Assembly: GCF_000820025.1 (NCBI RefSeq)
Contig: NZ_CDBI01000103.1
Location: 1 to 64,000, forward strand
Length of the DNA stretch: 64,000 nucleotides
Direction of reading: 5' to 3'
DNA from: Aeromonas popoffii
Lineage (GTDB): Bacteria; Pseudomonadota; Gammaproteobacteria; Enterobacterales; Aeromonadaceae
Shown: positions 17,163 through 26,344 of the stretch, piece after piece
How the letters are laid out: each line of letters starts with the position of its first letter
Numbering within the stretch: position 1 is the first letter of the stretch
Translations under genes and position numbers: made by a program
The notes under the pieces: model-generated
Database searches by the model: none
What the model was told of the DNA's origin: nothing
What the model saw: only the letters and a program-made list of their open reading frames with translations

Positions 17163-17320
17163 GGCTTCTCTCCTTGTTGATATGGGGCCAGCCTACGGAT
17201 CTGCGCAGTGATGGGCCAATGGGCGTTTCCTAGCCCTTTGATAGGCAAGACAAATGGGTGCGGGGGGATGTGTAACCGCGCCGGATATTGCATGATGGGG
17301 GTTTCGAGAAGGAGCCTCAT

Positions 17321-17806
17321 ATGCAGATTACTATCCGTCATGCCGAACCCACCGATGCCCCCGCCTTGCGGGATCTTTACGCCATGCCCAATGCTCAGGC
17401 GGGCACCTTGCAACTGCCCTATCCGACACTGGGGCTGTGGCAACAGCGGTTGGAGAGCAGTGATGTGGTCGCCTTGGTGGCGGAGGTAGAGGGGCAGCTG
17501 GTGGGCCAGATAGCATTGCATGTGGAGCCCAATCCCAGACGCAAGCATGTGGCAGGTATTGGCATGGGGGTACGGGATGACTGGGCTGGCAAGGGGGTGG
17601 GCTCTGCCCTGATGGCCGCGGCGCTGGACCTGGCCGATAACTGGCTCAACCTGCACCGGATTGAGCTGACCGTCTATCCCGATAATGAAGCCGCGCAGGC
17701 GCTCTATCGCAAGTTCGGCTTTGTGGAAGAGGGGCGGGCCCGCGACTTCGCTTTCCGGCAGGGGCGCTATGTGGATGCGATCTACATGGCGAGGATCCGC
17801 CCGTGA
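17321..17806 (+). CDS. yhhY: GNAT acetyltransferase, YhhY-like
   Basis: From the ATG at 17321 (AAGGAG 7 bp upstream) the product is 161 residues. It matches E. coli YhhY in order: ITIRHAEPTDAPALRDLYA at the start, PRRKHVAGIGMGVRDDWAGKGVGSALM (acetyl-CoA loop), NWLNLHRIELTVYPDN and a C-terminal GRYVDAIYMARI. YhhY is reported to acetylate amino acids and analogues. The stop overlaps the GTG of the next gene, so the two are co-translated. Confidence 0.88.
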   Translation: MQITIRHAEPTDAPALRDLYAMPNAQAGTLQLPYPTLGLWQQRLESSDVVALVAEVEGQLVGQIALHVEPNPRRKHVAGIGMGVRDDWAGKGVGSALMAAALDLADNWLNLHRIELTVYPDNEAAQALYRKFGFVEEGRARDFAFRQGRYVDAIYMARIRP

Positions 17807-18660
17807 TCGACTACCGCCGCCGTCTCATCCCTGTGCTGCGGGCGCTGGAGCGGGATCCGGATCTCTCCATCGAGGCGCTGGCGAGCCGCGCCTGCCTCTC
17901 CCTCTACCATTTTCACCGGGTGTTCACGGCCGTGGCAGGCGAGACGCCCGGGGAGATGTGTCGGCGGCTGCGCATGCAGCGAGCGGCCTGGCAGCTTTGC
18001 TACACAGACGCCAGCGTCACGGCCATTGCGTTGGGGGCGGGCTTTGCCAGCTCACAGGCATTTGCCAAGGCGTTTCGCCGCCATTACGGTTGCCCCCCTG
18101 GCGAGTTTCGTCGCGACAAGCGCAAGAATGGACACCTGGAGAGCAAGGATGGACACGCATGGGAGGGCTCGTCCCCTTATGCTGAAAGTCATTCATCAGC
18201 AAGGAGCAATACCATGAAAACTGTCGAGATGGACGCCCGCACCCTGGCTTATATTCGTGTCACCGGCCCCTATGGCGAGGGATATGAACCGGTCTGCGGT
18301 CAACTGCATCAGTGGGCCAGTGCCCGAGGACTGGAAGGGGGCGAGTGGATTTTCATCTATCACGATAACCCCGAGGTGACCCCGCCAGCCCAGTGTCGCA
18401 CTGACATAGGTGTGACGGTGCCAGCGGGGACGGTGGGGATGGGGGCGGTCGAGATCCAGCTTATTCCCGCCGGTCGTTACGCCCAGTCCCGTTATCTAAT
18501 TACCGACCGCAGTCAGTATGGCCCGCGTTGGCAGGAGCATATCGGCGACATCGTTGCTGCCGGGTTGGAGTTTGGCAATGGCCCCTGTTTCGAGCTTTAT
18601 CACAGCATGAGTGATGATCCCGTGCAGGACGATGTCAGTTTCTGTTCCTGCGTGCGTTAG
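17803..18660 (+). CDS. AraC-family regulator with C-terminal GyrI-like domain
   Basis: The 285-residue product begins with a double HTH of AraC type (residues 5-105; LACLSLYHFHRVFTAVAGETP and GFASSQAFAKAFRRHYGCPPGEFR), then a linker and a GyrI-like effector domain (about 140-285; MDARTLAYIRVTGPYGEGYE, DIGVTVPAG, YAQSRYLIT). This is the layout of Rob-like small-molecule-responsive activators. The GTG at 17803 overlaps the preceding stop codon. It probably responds to a hydrophobic compound and may control its own operon. Confidence 0.88.
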   Translation: MIDYRRRLIPVLRALERDPDLSIEALASRACLSLYHFHRVFTAVAGETPGEMCRRLRMQRAAWQLCYTDASVTAIALGAGFASSQAFAKAFRRHYGCPPGEFRRDKRKNGHLESKDGHAWEGSSPYAESHSSARSNTMKTVEMDARTLAYIRVTGPYGEGYEPVCGQLHQWASARGLEGGEWIFIYHDNPEVTPPAQCRTDIGVTVPAGTVGMGAVEIQLIPAGRYAQSRYLITDRSQYGPRWQEHIGDIVAAGLEFGNGPCFELYHSMSDDPVQDDVSFCSCVR

Positions 18661-18682
18661 CCATGTGGCAACCAGTGGCAAT

Positions 18683-18713
18683 AAAACGAGGCGCCTGTAG
18701 GCGCCTCGTTTTA
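18683..18713. terminator. bidirectional terminator
   Basis: The hairpin AAACGAGGCGCC-TGTA-GGCGCCTCGTTTT lies between the AraC-family gene and the convergent DMT transporter gene. Confidence 0.88.
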
Positions 18714-18775
18714 TGTCGGATGGGTCACGTTGTCTCGGCAAAGCCGCTCCCGGGAGAGCAAGATGTCTGCTCGCA

Positions 18776-19675
18776 TCAAGGCTGGTTGGGCACCTTGTCT
18801 CGCCGCGATTTCCACCACCAGCGCAGTCGGATCTGGGAGATCAACATGCCTGCCAGCATCAGGGCGCAGCCCACTATGGCGCGTTCATCCAGGATTTCGC
18901 CGAGCAGCAGCACACCGCCGATGGCGGCGAACACTGTCTCCAGGCTGAGGATGATGGCAGCGTGGGCCGGATGGGCACCGCGCTGCCCCACCACCTGCAG
19001 CGTGTAGCCGATACCGACCGAAACCAGACCGGCATAGAGCAGCGCCTGCCAGCCCGCCACGGCGCCGCTCATGGTTGGCGTCTCCATGGTGAAGGCAACC
19101 CCCAGGCTGAGCAGGCCGCACACCAGGAACTGCACGCCAGCCAGGCGGATCGGCGCGACCCGGCTCGAGTAGTGATCCAGTACCAGCAGATGAATGGCCC
19201 AGAACAGGGCGCCGATCACCTGCAACAGGTCGCCGTAGCCTATGGTGAACTCCTCGGTCACGCTCAGGTAGTAGAGCCCCGCCATGGCGATGAGGGCGCC
19301 GACCCAGGTGTTGGCCCCGGTTTTGTGGCGCAGGGCCAGGCCGATGACGGGCACCAGTATGATGTAGAGGCCTGTGATGAAGCCCGCCTTGGCGGCCGTG
19401 GTATAGAGCAGTCCCACCTGCTGCAGGGAGGCGGCGCTGAACAGCACGAGACCGGCGAGCAGGCCCCCGGTCAGCAGCAGGCGGCGATCACCGGGCTGAC
19501 CCACAGGCTGGCGTGACTTGAGCCACCACAGCAACGGCAGCAGGGAGGCGGCACCGAGCAGAAAGCGCAGACCGTTGAAGGTGTAAGGCCCCATGTGATC
19601 CATCCCCAGCCGCTGGGCGACGAAGCCCAGCCCCCAGATGGCAGCGGCCATCAGTAACATCATGTTCGAACGCAT
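18776..19675 (-). CDS. DMT-superfamily (EamA) transporter
   Basis: The 299-residue protein has about ten transmembrane helices in two EamA repeats. The first begins MMLLMAAAIWGLGFVAQRLGMDHMGP, and the second ends with GGVLLLGEILDERAIVGCALMLAGM, the classical EamA signature. The C-terminus is basic (SQIRLRWWWKSRRD), as expected inside the cytoplasm. It is an exporter or importer of small metabolites; the substrate cannot be read from sequence. It is monocistronic. Confidence 0.88.
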   Translation of the reverse strand: MRSNMMLLMAAAIWGLGFVAQRLGMDHMGPYTFNGLRFLLGAASLLPLLWWLKSRQPVGQPGDRRLLLTGGLLAGLVLFSAASLQQVGLLYTTAAKAGFITGLYIILVPVIGLALRHKTGANTWVGALIAMAGLYYLSVTEEFTIGYGDLLQVIGALFWAIHLLVLDHYSSRVAPIRLAGVQFLVCGLLSLGVAFTMETPTMSGAVAGWQALLYAGLVSVGIGYTLQVVGQRGAHPAHAAIILSLETVFAAIGGVLLLGEILDERAIVGCALMLAGMLISQIRLRWWWKSRRDKVPNQP

Positions 19676-19842
19676 ACGAATTCATCCCTGAAAAGGTGGC
19701 GGGCAGGCGCCCGTCCGTAAAGCTCAAGCCACCAAGATAACCGTGTGTGGGGGGATTTGTCTTTAGCGCTCGCGAGTTTGGTCAGCAGCAGCAGGTCGTG
19801 CAGAGGGGATTAATCCTTATCGCGGCTGAATAAACGTCGCCT

Positions 19843-20283
19843 TCAACTGCTGGCGAGTGTGGCCAGCAAGGGGATGAGGGCGAGCAGCAAGAGGTTGCCG
19901 CGCAGGATCCAGATCACCCAGAACTGCTGCTGGATGGAAACCATGGGGGCCCGACCCTGACGCAGGGAGCGGCGCCAGCGATAGAAGAGGTGGCTGGGAT
20001 AGCCAAAGCTGATGACCATCAGGCAAAACAGCAGCAGCTTGGTGCGATAACCGGGGTTGGCGAACAGTACGGCGGGCTGTTCGGAGTGGGCGAGCACCAG
20101 CAACACGCCCGTGATGAAGATGAGCAGCAGGGCCAGCGCCGCCAGGCCGTCGGCCAGCAGCAGCTTGCGGACCTGTTCAATGGACATGCCGCGCCGGAAC
20201 AGAAAATACTCGGAGGTGATGGCCCCGGTCAGGATAATCACGGCGCAATAGTGCAGCGCCATCAGCAGGTCCGGGTTCAACAT
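19843..20283 (-). CDS. DUF2214-family membrane protein
   Basis: The 146-residue protein has four predicted membrane helices. An N-terminal HYCAVIILTGAITSEYFLFRRGMS and a later NPGYRTKLLLFCLMVISFGYPSHLFYRW are typical of DUF2214. The histidine and tyrosine in membrane segments are conserved-looking but no function is known. The ATG at 20281-20283 has no strong ribosome site. Confidence 0.72.
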   Translation of the reverse strand: MLNPDLLMALHYCAVIILTGAITSEYFLFRRGMSIEQVRKLLLADGLAALALLLIFITGVLLVLAHSEQPAVLFANPGYRTKLLLFCLMVISFGYPSHLFYRWRRSLRQGRAPMVSIQQQFWVIWILRGNLLLLALIPLLATLASS

Positions 20284-20392
20284 CTGTGTCGATTACCTCT
20301 TGTTGAGCACATAACCCGCTTCCTTTTGGACGCCATCCCGTGGTGCTGATATTCTGACACTACCTCGTGTCTGACGGTAGCAGGAGTCAGGG

Positions 20393-21958
20393 TTGGATAA
20401 GCGTGTTGTCCCCAAGAAAGCCTGGTCTCTGGTTGCCCGGATGCGGCTGGGGTTGTTGCTGTTGTTCATTCCCGTACTGATGCTGGGCGGCATCTACTAT
20501 CTGCACATGGAACGCAGCCTGCAAAACGAGTTGCAGCAGCGTCTGCTCGCCACCAATCACCAGTTGCGTCACGTCTTCATCGAGCCCTATCTCCAGGAGA
20601 TGGAACGGCAGTTTACGCTTATCTACGACCAGGTGAAGGTGGAAGATATCAGCGGCCCACACCTGCACAATACCGAGAGTTATCTGAAGACATGGCAGCT
20701 CTACAAAGGGATGATGGCCGACCTGCTCTATATCTATGTCGGCACGGCCGAGCGCCAGATGCTGATCTATCCCAAGTGGGAGGCGGATGCCAATTTTGAT
20801 CCCAGGGCGCGCCCCTGGTATCAGCTGGCCAGCCAGCATTTGGGCAAGATGGTCTGGACCGAGCCCTACTATGACTACATCAATGGCAATCTGGTGATCG
20901 CCCTGGCGCGAGCGCTGACCGATGCCAACGGCAAGGTGCAGGGGGTGTTTGCGGTCGATGCCATCCTGGCACCATTCTCGGCCCAGCTGAACCGCCAGGC
21001 GGACAGCGGTTACCAGATGATCGTCAATCAGTCCGGCAAGGTGCTGGTGCACCCGGATCCCGCTCAGTTGCTCAAGCCCATGGACCATCCCCAGTGGCTC
21101 TCCCGCTTCAATCAGGGGGAGGGCATCTTCCTGGACAAGGCTTCCCAGCTGTTTGTGGCCTACAGCAAATTGCCTGATCACGACTGGGTGCTGATCAGCG
21201 TGCAACCGGCGGCCAGCGTCCAGGCCGCGATCAACCGGGTCTCCCTTAACGTGCAACTGATGGTGGTGCTGGCCTGTGTGCTCTATCTCGTGCTGGCGCT
21301 GGTGTGGTCCCGCTACTTCCGGCGCATGCTCGACGAGATCGCTTCCATGATCCGGGCCAGCCGGACTCAACCCGATGATGTGCCCCAGGGCGGGATGCGG
21401 GAGCTCAAGCACGTTTACGCCGAGCTTGCCGAGGCGAGCAAGGATTATCACGAGGCCCGCCAGCAGGCCAATCTGGACAAGCTCACTGCGCTCTACAACC
21501 GCCGTTTCTTTGACGAACGCCTGACCCGGTTGTTGCTTGAACAGCAGCCCTTCTGCCTGGCCATGGTCGATCTCGATGACTTCAAGCGGGTCAATGACAA
21601 CTATGGTCACCAGACCGGGGACGTGGTGCTCAAGCGGGTGGCTCAGCTGGCCAGGCTGCTGTTGGGGGATTATGGCTGGGTCTGCCGTTACGGCGGGGAG
21701 GAGCTGGTGGTGCTGATGGTCAACCCGGACCCCCACTTCTGCCTGATGCTGCTGGAGCAGTTCCGCAAGGGGGTGGAGTCACTGGACTGGCGCGAGCCTG
21801 GCCTCAAAATCACCTTGAGTGGCGGGCTTGTGGCCAGCCATGGGGTGACGCTCGGCAAGACGCTGCTGGAGGTGGCGGATGCCGAGGTCTATCGCGCCAA
21901 GCGTGATGGCAAGAACCGCATCTATCTGGGCACCCCGCAGGAACTTGTGGCCGGATAG
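20393..21958 (+). CDS. membrane diguanylate cyclase with Cache sensor
   Basis: From a TTG at 20393 (CAGGAG 7 bp upstream) the product is 521 residues. A first membrane helix (about 15-40) and a second (about 285-305) bracket a periplasmic double-Cache domain (DPRARPWYQLA, GVFAVDAILAPFS). A C-terminal GGDEF domain carries the active loop RYGGEEL, with DLDDFKRVNDNYGHQTGD before it. The GGEEF variant is usually active. The RxxD inhibitory site is absent. It should make cyclic di-GMP in response to a periplasmic ligand. Confidence 0.9.
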   Translation: MDKRVVPKKAWSLVARMRLGLLLLFIPVLMLGGIYYLHMERSLQNELQQRLLATNHQLRHVFIEPYLQEMERQFTLIYDQVKVEDISGPHLHNTESYLKTWQLYKGMMADLLYIYVGTAERQMLIYPKWEADANFDPRARPWYQLASQHLGKMVWTEPYYDYINGNLVIALARALTDANGKVQGVFAVDAILAPFSAQLNRQADSGYQMIVNQSGKVLVHPDPAQLLKPMDHPQWLSRFNQGEGIFLDKASQLFVAYSKLPDHDWVLISVQPAASVQAAINRVSLNVQLMVVLACVLYLVLALVWSRYFRRMLDEIASMIRASRTQPDDVPQGGMRELKHVYAELAEASKDYHEARQQANLDKLTALYNRRFFDERLTRLLLEQQPFCLAMVDLDDFKRVNDNYGHQTGDVVLKRVAQLARLLLGDYGWVCRYGGEELVVLMVNPDPHFCLMLLEQFRKGVESLDWREPGLKITLSGGLVASHGVTLGKTLLEVADAEVYRAKRDGKNRIYLGTPQELVAG

Positions 21959-21988
21959 GGGATCTTGCCAACAGGCTGGCGGTTGAGT

Positions 21989-22017
21989 AAAGAAGAGGCC
22001 CGAGGGCCTCTTCTTCA
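21989..22017. terminator. bidirectional terminator
   Basis: The hairpin AAAGAAGAGGCCC-GA-GGGCCTCTTCTT lies between the diguanylate cyclase gene and the convergent HAD gene. Confidence 0.8.
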
Positions 22018-22018
22018 T

Positions 22019-22678
22019 TTAGCCGTTCAGTTGCCAGTCCAGGGTGGGCCAGTCGTGTTCGGCGGCGATCTGACGCAGGCTGGGAGCCGGGTTGACCGCA
22101 TGAGGATGGCTCACCGCCCGCAGCAGTGGCAGGTCGTTGTGGGAGTCGCTGTAACCAAAGCTCCCCTGCCAGAGGTTGTCGTCTCCGGCGAAGAGCTGGT
22201 CGATGCGGGCCACCTTGCCCTCCCGAAAACTCAGGGTGCCGCGAGTCTGGCCGGTCAGCATCCCCTCCTCCTCATCGAGCAGGATGGAAACGCAGTGATC
22301 CATCCCCAGCATCTGCGCCATGGGCGCCACCAGATGTTCGCCGGAGGCCGAGATCAGCACCAGCTCGTCCCCTTGCTTGCGGTGCCACTCGATGCGCGCC
22401 AACCCCTCGGGGTAGATCCGCGCCCGCAGCACCTGCTCGGCGAAGCGGTGGCACTGTTGGCTGAGCCACTGACGTGACTTGCCTGCCAGCGGCTGCAGGG
22501 TGAAGGCCATGTACTGGTGCATGTCCATCTTGCCCTGATGGTAGAGGGACATCATGGCCTGCTCTTCGGCAATCATGTCCGCCGGGGCCAGCTCCTGGGC
22601 CACCATGTACTCCAGCCAGAGGCTGGCGGAATCCCCGGCAATCAGGGTCTCATCCAGATCAAACAGTGCGAGTGCCAT
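22019..22678 (-). CDS. HAD-IB family phosphatase
   Basis: The 219-residue product has all HAD-IB motifs: the nucleophile loop ALFDLDETLI (Asp7 and Asp9), the serine of motif II in LVLISASG, Lys in EGKVARI and the acidic motif YSDSHNDLPLL. The cap region has the Met-rich helices of the phosphoserine phosphatase-like or phosphatidylglycerophosphatase PgpC-like branch. The substrate is not clear. It lies 65 bp downstream of the phosphonate-type ABC operon and could be its last gene. Confidence 0.85.
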   Translation of the reverse strand: MALALFDLDETLIAGDSASLWLEYMVAQELAPADMIAEEQAMMSLYHQGKMDMHQYMAFTLQPLAGKSRQWLSQQCHRFAEQVLRARIYPEGLARIEWHRKQGDELVLISASGEHLVAPMAQMLGMDHCVSILLDEEEGMLTGQTRGTLSFREGKVARIDQLFAGDDNLWQGSFGYSDSHNDLPLLRAVSHPHAVNPAPSLRQIAAEHDWPTLDWQLNG

Positions 22679-22743
22679 GACGGCTCCTTGGGTTGGTGAC
22701 CGGCATCATGATGCCGGTCGAAAACAGAATGGGATACATGGCT

Positions 22744-23751
22744 TTATGCTACCTCACACAGCTGATCCCGGGCCACCACCAGGGTCACGGCGCTGCCGGT
22801 TGCCAGCAGATCGCCGGCAGAGCGGTTGAGGCAATCCACCGTCAACAGCCCCGCCTCGCACGCCACCTGATAGCGGATGACGTTGCCGAGCAGCTGTTGC
22901 TGACGCACTATGCCGGGCAGGCAAGGCTCGCTGCTGGTCGCCCCTGCGGGCAGCAGGGTGATGGATTCTGGGCGCAGCGCCAGCTTGCCCTGAAAATGGG
23001 GGCCGAACAGCGACTTGCCCTGCTCTGCGCCGAGCAGGTTGTAGTTGCCGATAAAGCTCGCCACAAACTCGCTGGCAGGGCGGGTGTAGATCTGCTCCGG
23101 CGTGCCGCTCTGCACGATGGATCCCTTGTTCATCAGGAAGATCCGATCCGACAGGGTGAGCGCCTCCTCCTGATCGTGGGTCACGAAGATGGTGGTGAGC
23201 TCAAGGCGCTGCTGGATCTCGCGGATCTGCTGGCGCAGGCTGCGGCGGATGCGGGCATCCAGCGCGGAGAGCGGCTCGTCCAGCAAGAGGATCCTTGGCC
23301 GCACCACCAAAGCACGTGCCAGCGCCACCCGCTGGCGCTGACCGCCGGAGAGCTCACCCGGATAGCGGCGCTCGAAGCCGGTCAGCTCCACCAGCTCCAG
23401 TGCTTCCTGCACGCTGGCCGCCAGCTCCCGCCCCGGCTGGGGCTTCATCTTGAGGCCGAAGGCGACGTTGTCCCACACCGTCATGTTGGGGAACAGCGCA
23501 TAGCTCTGGAACACCATGCCGATGCCCCGCTTCTGGGGCGCCTGCCAGGTAATGTCTTCACCGGCCACCCGCACCTGACCGCCATCCACATGAGTGAGCC
23601 CGGCCAATGCCCGCAGCAGGGTGGACTTGCCGCAGCCGGAGGGGCCGAGCAGGGTCACCAGCTCCCCCTTGCGAATGCCAAATTCGATCCCCTCGAACAC
23701 CGGGGTATCGCCGTAGGATTTGTGCAGTTGATTGACTTCTAAATGAAACAT
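22744..23751 (-). CDS. ABC transporter ATPase, phosphonate (PhnT)-type
   Basis: The 335-residue ATPase has Walker A GPSGCGKST (residues 36-44), Q-loop QSYALFPNM, signature ELSGGQRQRVALARAL, Walker B ILLLDEP and the His switch VTHDQEEA. A C-terminal TOBE-like domain (about 240-335) resembles those of polyamine, iron and aminoethylphosphonate importers. It powers import by the two permeases encoded just upstream (6 bp gap to the nearest). The assignment to phosphonates rests on operon content, not on motifs. Confidence 0.85.
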   Translation of the reverse strand: MFHLEVNQLHKSYGDTPVFEGIEFGIRKGELVTLLGPSGCGKSTLLRALAGLTHVDGGQVRVAGEDITWQAPQKRGIGMVFQSYALFPNMTVWDNVAFGLKMKPQPGRELAASVQEALELVELTGFERRYPGELSGGQRQRVALARALVVRPRILLLDEPLSALDARIRRSLRQQIREIQQRLELTTIFVTHDQEEALTLSDRIFLMNKGSIVQSGTPEQIYTRPASEFVASFIGNYNLLGAEQGKSLFGPHFQGKLALRPESITLLPAGATSSEPCLPGIVRQQQLLGNVIRYQVACEAGLLTVDCLNRSAGDLLATGSAVTLVVARDQLCEVA

Positions 23752-23757
23752 CTTGGA

Positions 23758-24534
23758 TCACCGATGAAATCTGTTGGCCGCCCAGGTGAGCAGCAGGGTC
23801 AGCAGGAAGTAGCTCATCACCAGCGCACTGGTGAAGTGGCCCGAGGTGGCGCGCATGTTGTAGAGGTAGACCTGCAGGGTCTCGTAACGGGTGCCTACCA
23901 GCATGTTGGCAAACACGAACTCGCCGAGCAGGAAGGAGAGCGAGAGAAACAGCGCCGCCAGCAATCCCTTGCGCAGGCAAGGGATCACCACCAACAGGAA
24001 GGCGCGGCGACTGCTCGCTCCCAGCAGGTGGGCAGCATCCATCAGGTCCTTGAGCGGCACCCCTTGCAGGCTGTTGGCCAGCGCCCGGTACATAAAAGGG
24101 AGCACCACAGTGAACCAGGTGCCGATCAGGATCCACGGCGTGCCGACGATGGGCAGGGGGCCGTCGGCGTAGATCTGCAGCAGTCCCACCGAGGAGACCA
24201 CGGGCGGCACCGCAAAGGGGAGCAGGATCAGCAGGTTCATCCAGGGATCCAGCTTGGGGAAGTAGTAGGCCACCACCAACACGGTGGGCACCAGCACCAG
24301 GGTCCCCAGCAGCAGAGTGGCGAAGCAGACCAGCAGGCTGCGGCCAAACGCCGCGAGAAAGCGCGGATCGCCCAACAGCTTCAGATACCAGTCGAGGGTG
24401 AAGCCATCCGGCAGCATGGTCGCCCCCCAGCGGGTGGAGATGGAATAGAGGAAGGTGGCCAGCAGCGGCAGCAGCAGGGTGGCGACCAGCGCCCCCAGCA
24501 CCCACTTTGGCCAGCGCGGTGTCAAATCATGCAT
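23758..24534 (-). CDS. ABC transporter permease (PhnV-like)
   Basis: From the ATG at 24532-24534 the product is 258 residues with six membrane helices. The EAA-type loop for ATPase contact is LMDAAHLLGASSRRAFLLVVIPCLRKG. An upstream in-frame start would add 12 residues that do not look like part of a leader. It pairs with the larger permease 68 bp upstream to form the channel. Confidence 0.85.
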   Translation of the reverse strand: MHDLTPRWPKWVLGALVATLLLPLLATFLYSISTRWGATMLPDGFTLDWYLKLLGDPRFLAAFGRSLLVCFATLLLGTLVLVPTVLVVAYYFPKLDPWMNLLILLPFAVPPVVSSVGLLQIYADGPLPIVGTPWILIGTWFTVVLPFMYRALANSLQGVPLKDLMDAAHLLGASSRRAFLLVVIPCLRKGLLAALFLSLSFLLGEFVFANMLVGTRYETLQVYLYNMRATSGHFTSALVMSYFLLTLLLTWAANRFHR

Positions 24535-24602
24535 CTTGTCGTCTCCCGCCAGGATGCAGGTCAGCTGCACCCGGCTTGTTCGATCCAGTACAGGGTGTCA
24601 GG

Positions 24603-25502
24603 TCATGCATGGGACTGCCCCTTGTTCACATAGCTCTTTTTCAGCAACCACTGGTTGGCAGCCGTCACCACCCCCAGCAGTACCATCAGGATCACCGCCA
24701 GCGCCGCCGCCATATTGGGCTCGAGGAAGATGTCGCCGGAGACCAGACTGGCCACCCTGATAGTCACCAGATTGAAGTTGCCGGTGGTGAGGGCGTAGGC
24801 GGAGGCATAGGCACCCACTGCGTTGGCAAACAGGATGATCAGGGTGCCGAGCAGGGCGGGTGTGAGCACCGGCAGCGCCACGTGCCACACATACTGACGC
24901 TTGCTCGCCCCCAGCAGTGCCGCAGCCTGCGGCCACTCATCCTGCAAGGCATCGAACGCCGGATAGAGCAGCAGCAAGGCGAGCGGGATCTGGAAGTAGG
25001 TGTAGATGAGGATGAGGCCCGACCCCGAGTAGAGGTTGAAGCCGTCGATGAGGCCCCAGGATTTCAGCAGCAGGGTCACAGCACCATTGATGCCGAGAAT
25101 GATGATGAAGGCGAACGCCAGCGGCACCCCGCTGAAGTTGCCTGTCATGGTGACAAAGGCCAGCAGCAGCCGTTTGACCCGCTCGCCGCTGTGGCGTAGC
25201 GCCGCCGCACCCAGGGTGCCGATGGCAAGCCCCGCCAGACTGGCGATACCGGCGATCCGCAACGAGTTGGCGAAGGATTGCAGATAGAAGGGGGAGCTCA
25301 GGATCTCCCGGTAGTAGTCGAGGCCCCAGCCATCCGGGGTCTGAAAGCTGCCCACCAGCACCCACACCATGGGGGCAAGCTGGAACAGGATCATCAGCAG
25401 GATAAACGGCAGCAATACCAGCGCGGGCAGCCAGTGACGGCGCACCCGGTGCCGGGTTACCACGGGTTGATCCAGCAGGATCTCGGTGGTGGCGGGCATC
25501 AT
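24603..25502 (-). CDS. ABC transporter permease (PhnU-like)
   Basis: The 299-residue permease has six helices with a cytosolic N-terminus of about 30 residues. The EAA loop is QAAALLGASKRQYVWHVALPVLTPA. Its start codon shares one base with the stop of the phosphodiesterase-like gene (TGATG), which implies coupled translation. Together with the second permease, the ATPase and the binding protein it makes a complete importer. Confidence 0.87.
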   Translation of the reverse strand: MMPATTEILLDQPVVTRHRVRRHWLPALVLLPFILLMILFQLAPMVWVLVGSFQTPDGWGLDYYREILSSPFYLQSFANSLRIAGIASLAGLAIGTLGAAALRHSGERVKRLLLAFVTMTGNFSGVPLAFAFIIILGINGAVTLLLKSWGLIDGFNLYSGSGLILIYTYFQIPLALLLLYPAFDALQDEWPQAAALLGASKRQYVWHVALPVLTPALLGTLIILFANAVGAYASAYALTTGNFNLVTIRVASLVSGDIFLEPNMAAALAVILMVLLGVVTAANQWLLKKSYVNKGQSHA

Positions 25503-26335
25503 CAGTGCACCTCACGCATAAAGGCCGCCTTGAGCAGCGGGGGAGCAACCGGTTTATCGTGGGGAACGCCCAGCAAGTCGGCCATCAGGGCGCAAAGTTG
25601 GGTCTGGGCGATCACCACGCCATCCGGCCAGTGTTCGATAAAGGCATCGCCAAACAGCCAGAGCGGCACGGTGCGCTCCTCGGGCAGGGTGCCGCCGTGG
25701 CTTAAGTCGTTGTTCATACCGTGATCCGAGGTGATCACCACCTGATACCCCTCTACCAGCCACTGGGGCAGCAGATCGGCCAGCAGGCTGTCCATCCGGC
25801 GCGCCTGATTGCGGTACTGGCGCGAATCGAGGCCACACTGGTGGCCAGCGTCATCCACCCCCATCGGGTGGATCAGCAGAAAGTCGGGATCATGTTGGGT
25901 TCTGAGCCACTCGCCATCCATCAGCAGATGGCTGTCGGGGTAGGCGTCATCCCAGTAGAAGCAGCCGTGCTGGATGGGTAACTGCTCGTCATGGGTGTAA
26001 CGATCTCGCAGCGCCAGCCAGGGGCTGCGGTTGTAGAGTTCGCTCACCCAGTAATAGGCCGCCGCTGCGGTGCGTTTACCCGCGGCGCGGGCCAGATGGA
26101 AGATGGCGTCGTGCTGGCTCAGGCGACTCACCCCGTTGTGGGTGATGCCGCTTGCCACCGGCGGCACGCCGGTCAGGATGCACTCGTAGAGCGGTCGGGA
26201 GAGGGAGGGCAGGGCACAGCTCAGGGTCGTATACAAGCCGCGCTTCGCCTCCACCATGCCACCGAGGTAGCCCATGGTGTGGGCTACCTCGGCTGCCAGA
26301 CCATCCACAAGTACCACTATCACCTTGTGTTGCAC
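25502..26335 (-). CDS. alkaline-phosphatase superfamily phosphodiesterase-like enzyme
   Basis: The 277-residue protein is compact for the nucleotide pyrophosphatase/phosphodiesterase group. Metal-binding motifs are visible: VVLVDGL (Asp11), a Ser-rich nucleophile region LPSLSRPLYE, VDDAGHQCG and TSDHGMNND. There is no signal peptide, so it acts in the cytosol on an imported substrate. It lies between the binding protein and permease genes, overlapping the latter by one base. It may cleave a phosphodiester or phosphonate brought in by this transporter; phosphonoacetate hydrolase is a related family. The exact substrate is unknown. Confidence 0.8.
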   Translation of the reverse strand: MQHKVIVVLVDGLAAEVAHTMGYLGGMVEAKRGLYTTLSCALPSLSRPLYECILTGVPPVASGITHNGVSRLSQHDAIFHLARAAGKRTAAAAYYWVSELYNRSPWLALRDRYTHDEQLPIQHGCFYWDDAYPDSHLLMDGEWLRTQHDPDFLLIHPMGVDDAGHQCGLDSRQYRNQARRMDSLLADLLPQWLVEGYQVVITSDHGMNNDLSHGGTLPEERTVPLWLFGDAFIEHWPDGVVIAQTQLCALMADLLGVPHDKPVAPPLLKAAFMREVH

Positions 26336-26344
26336 TGGATTCCC

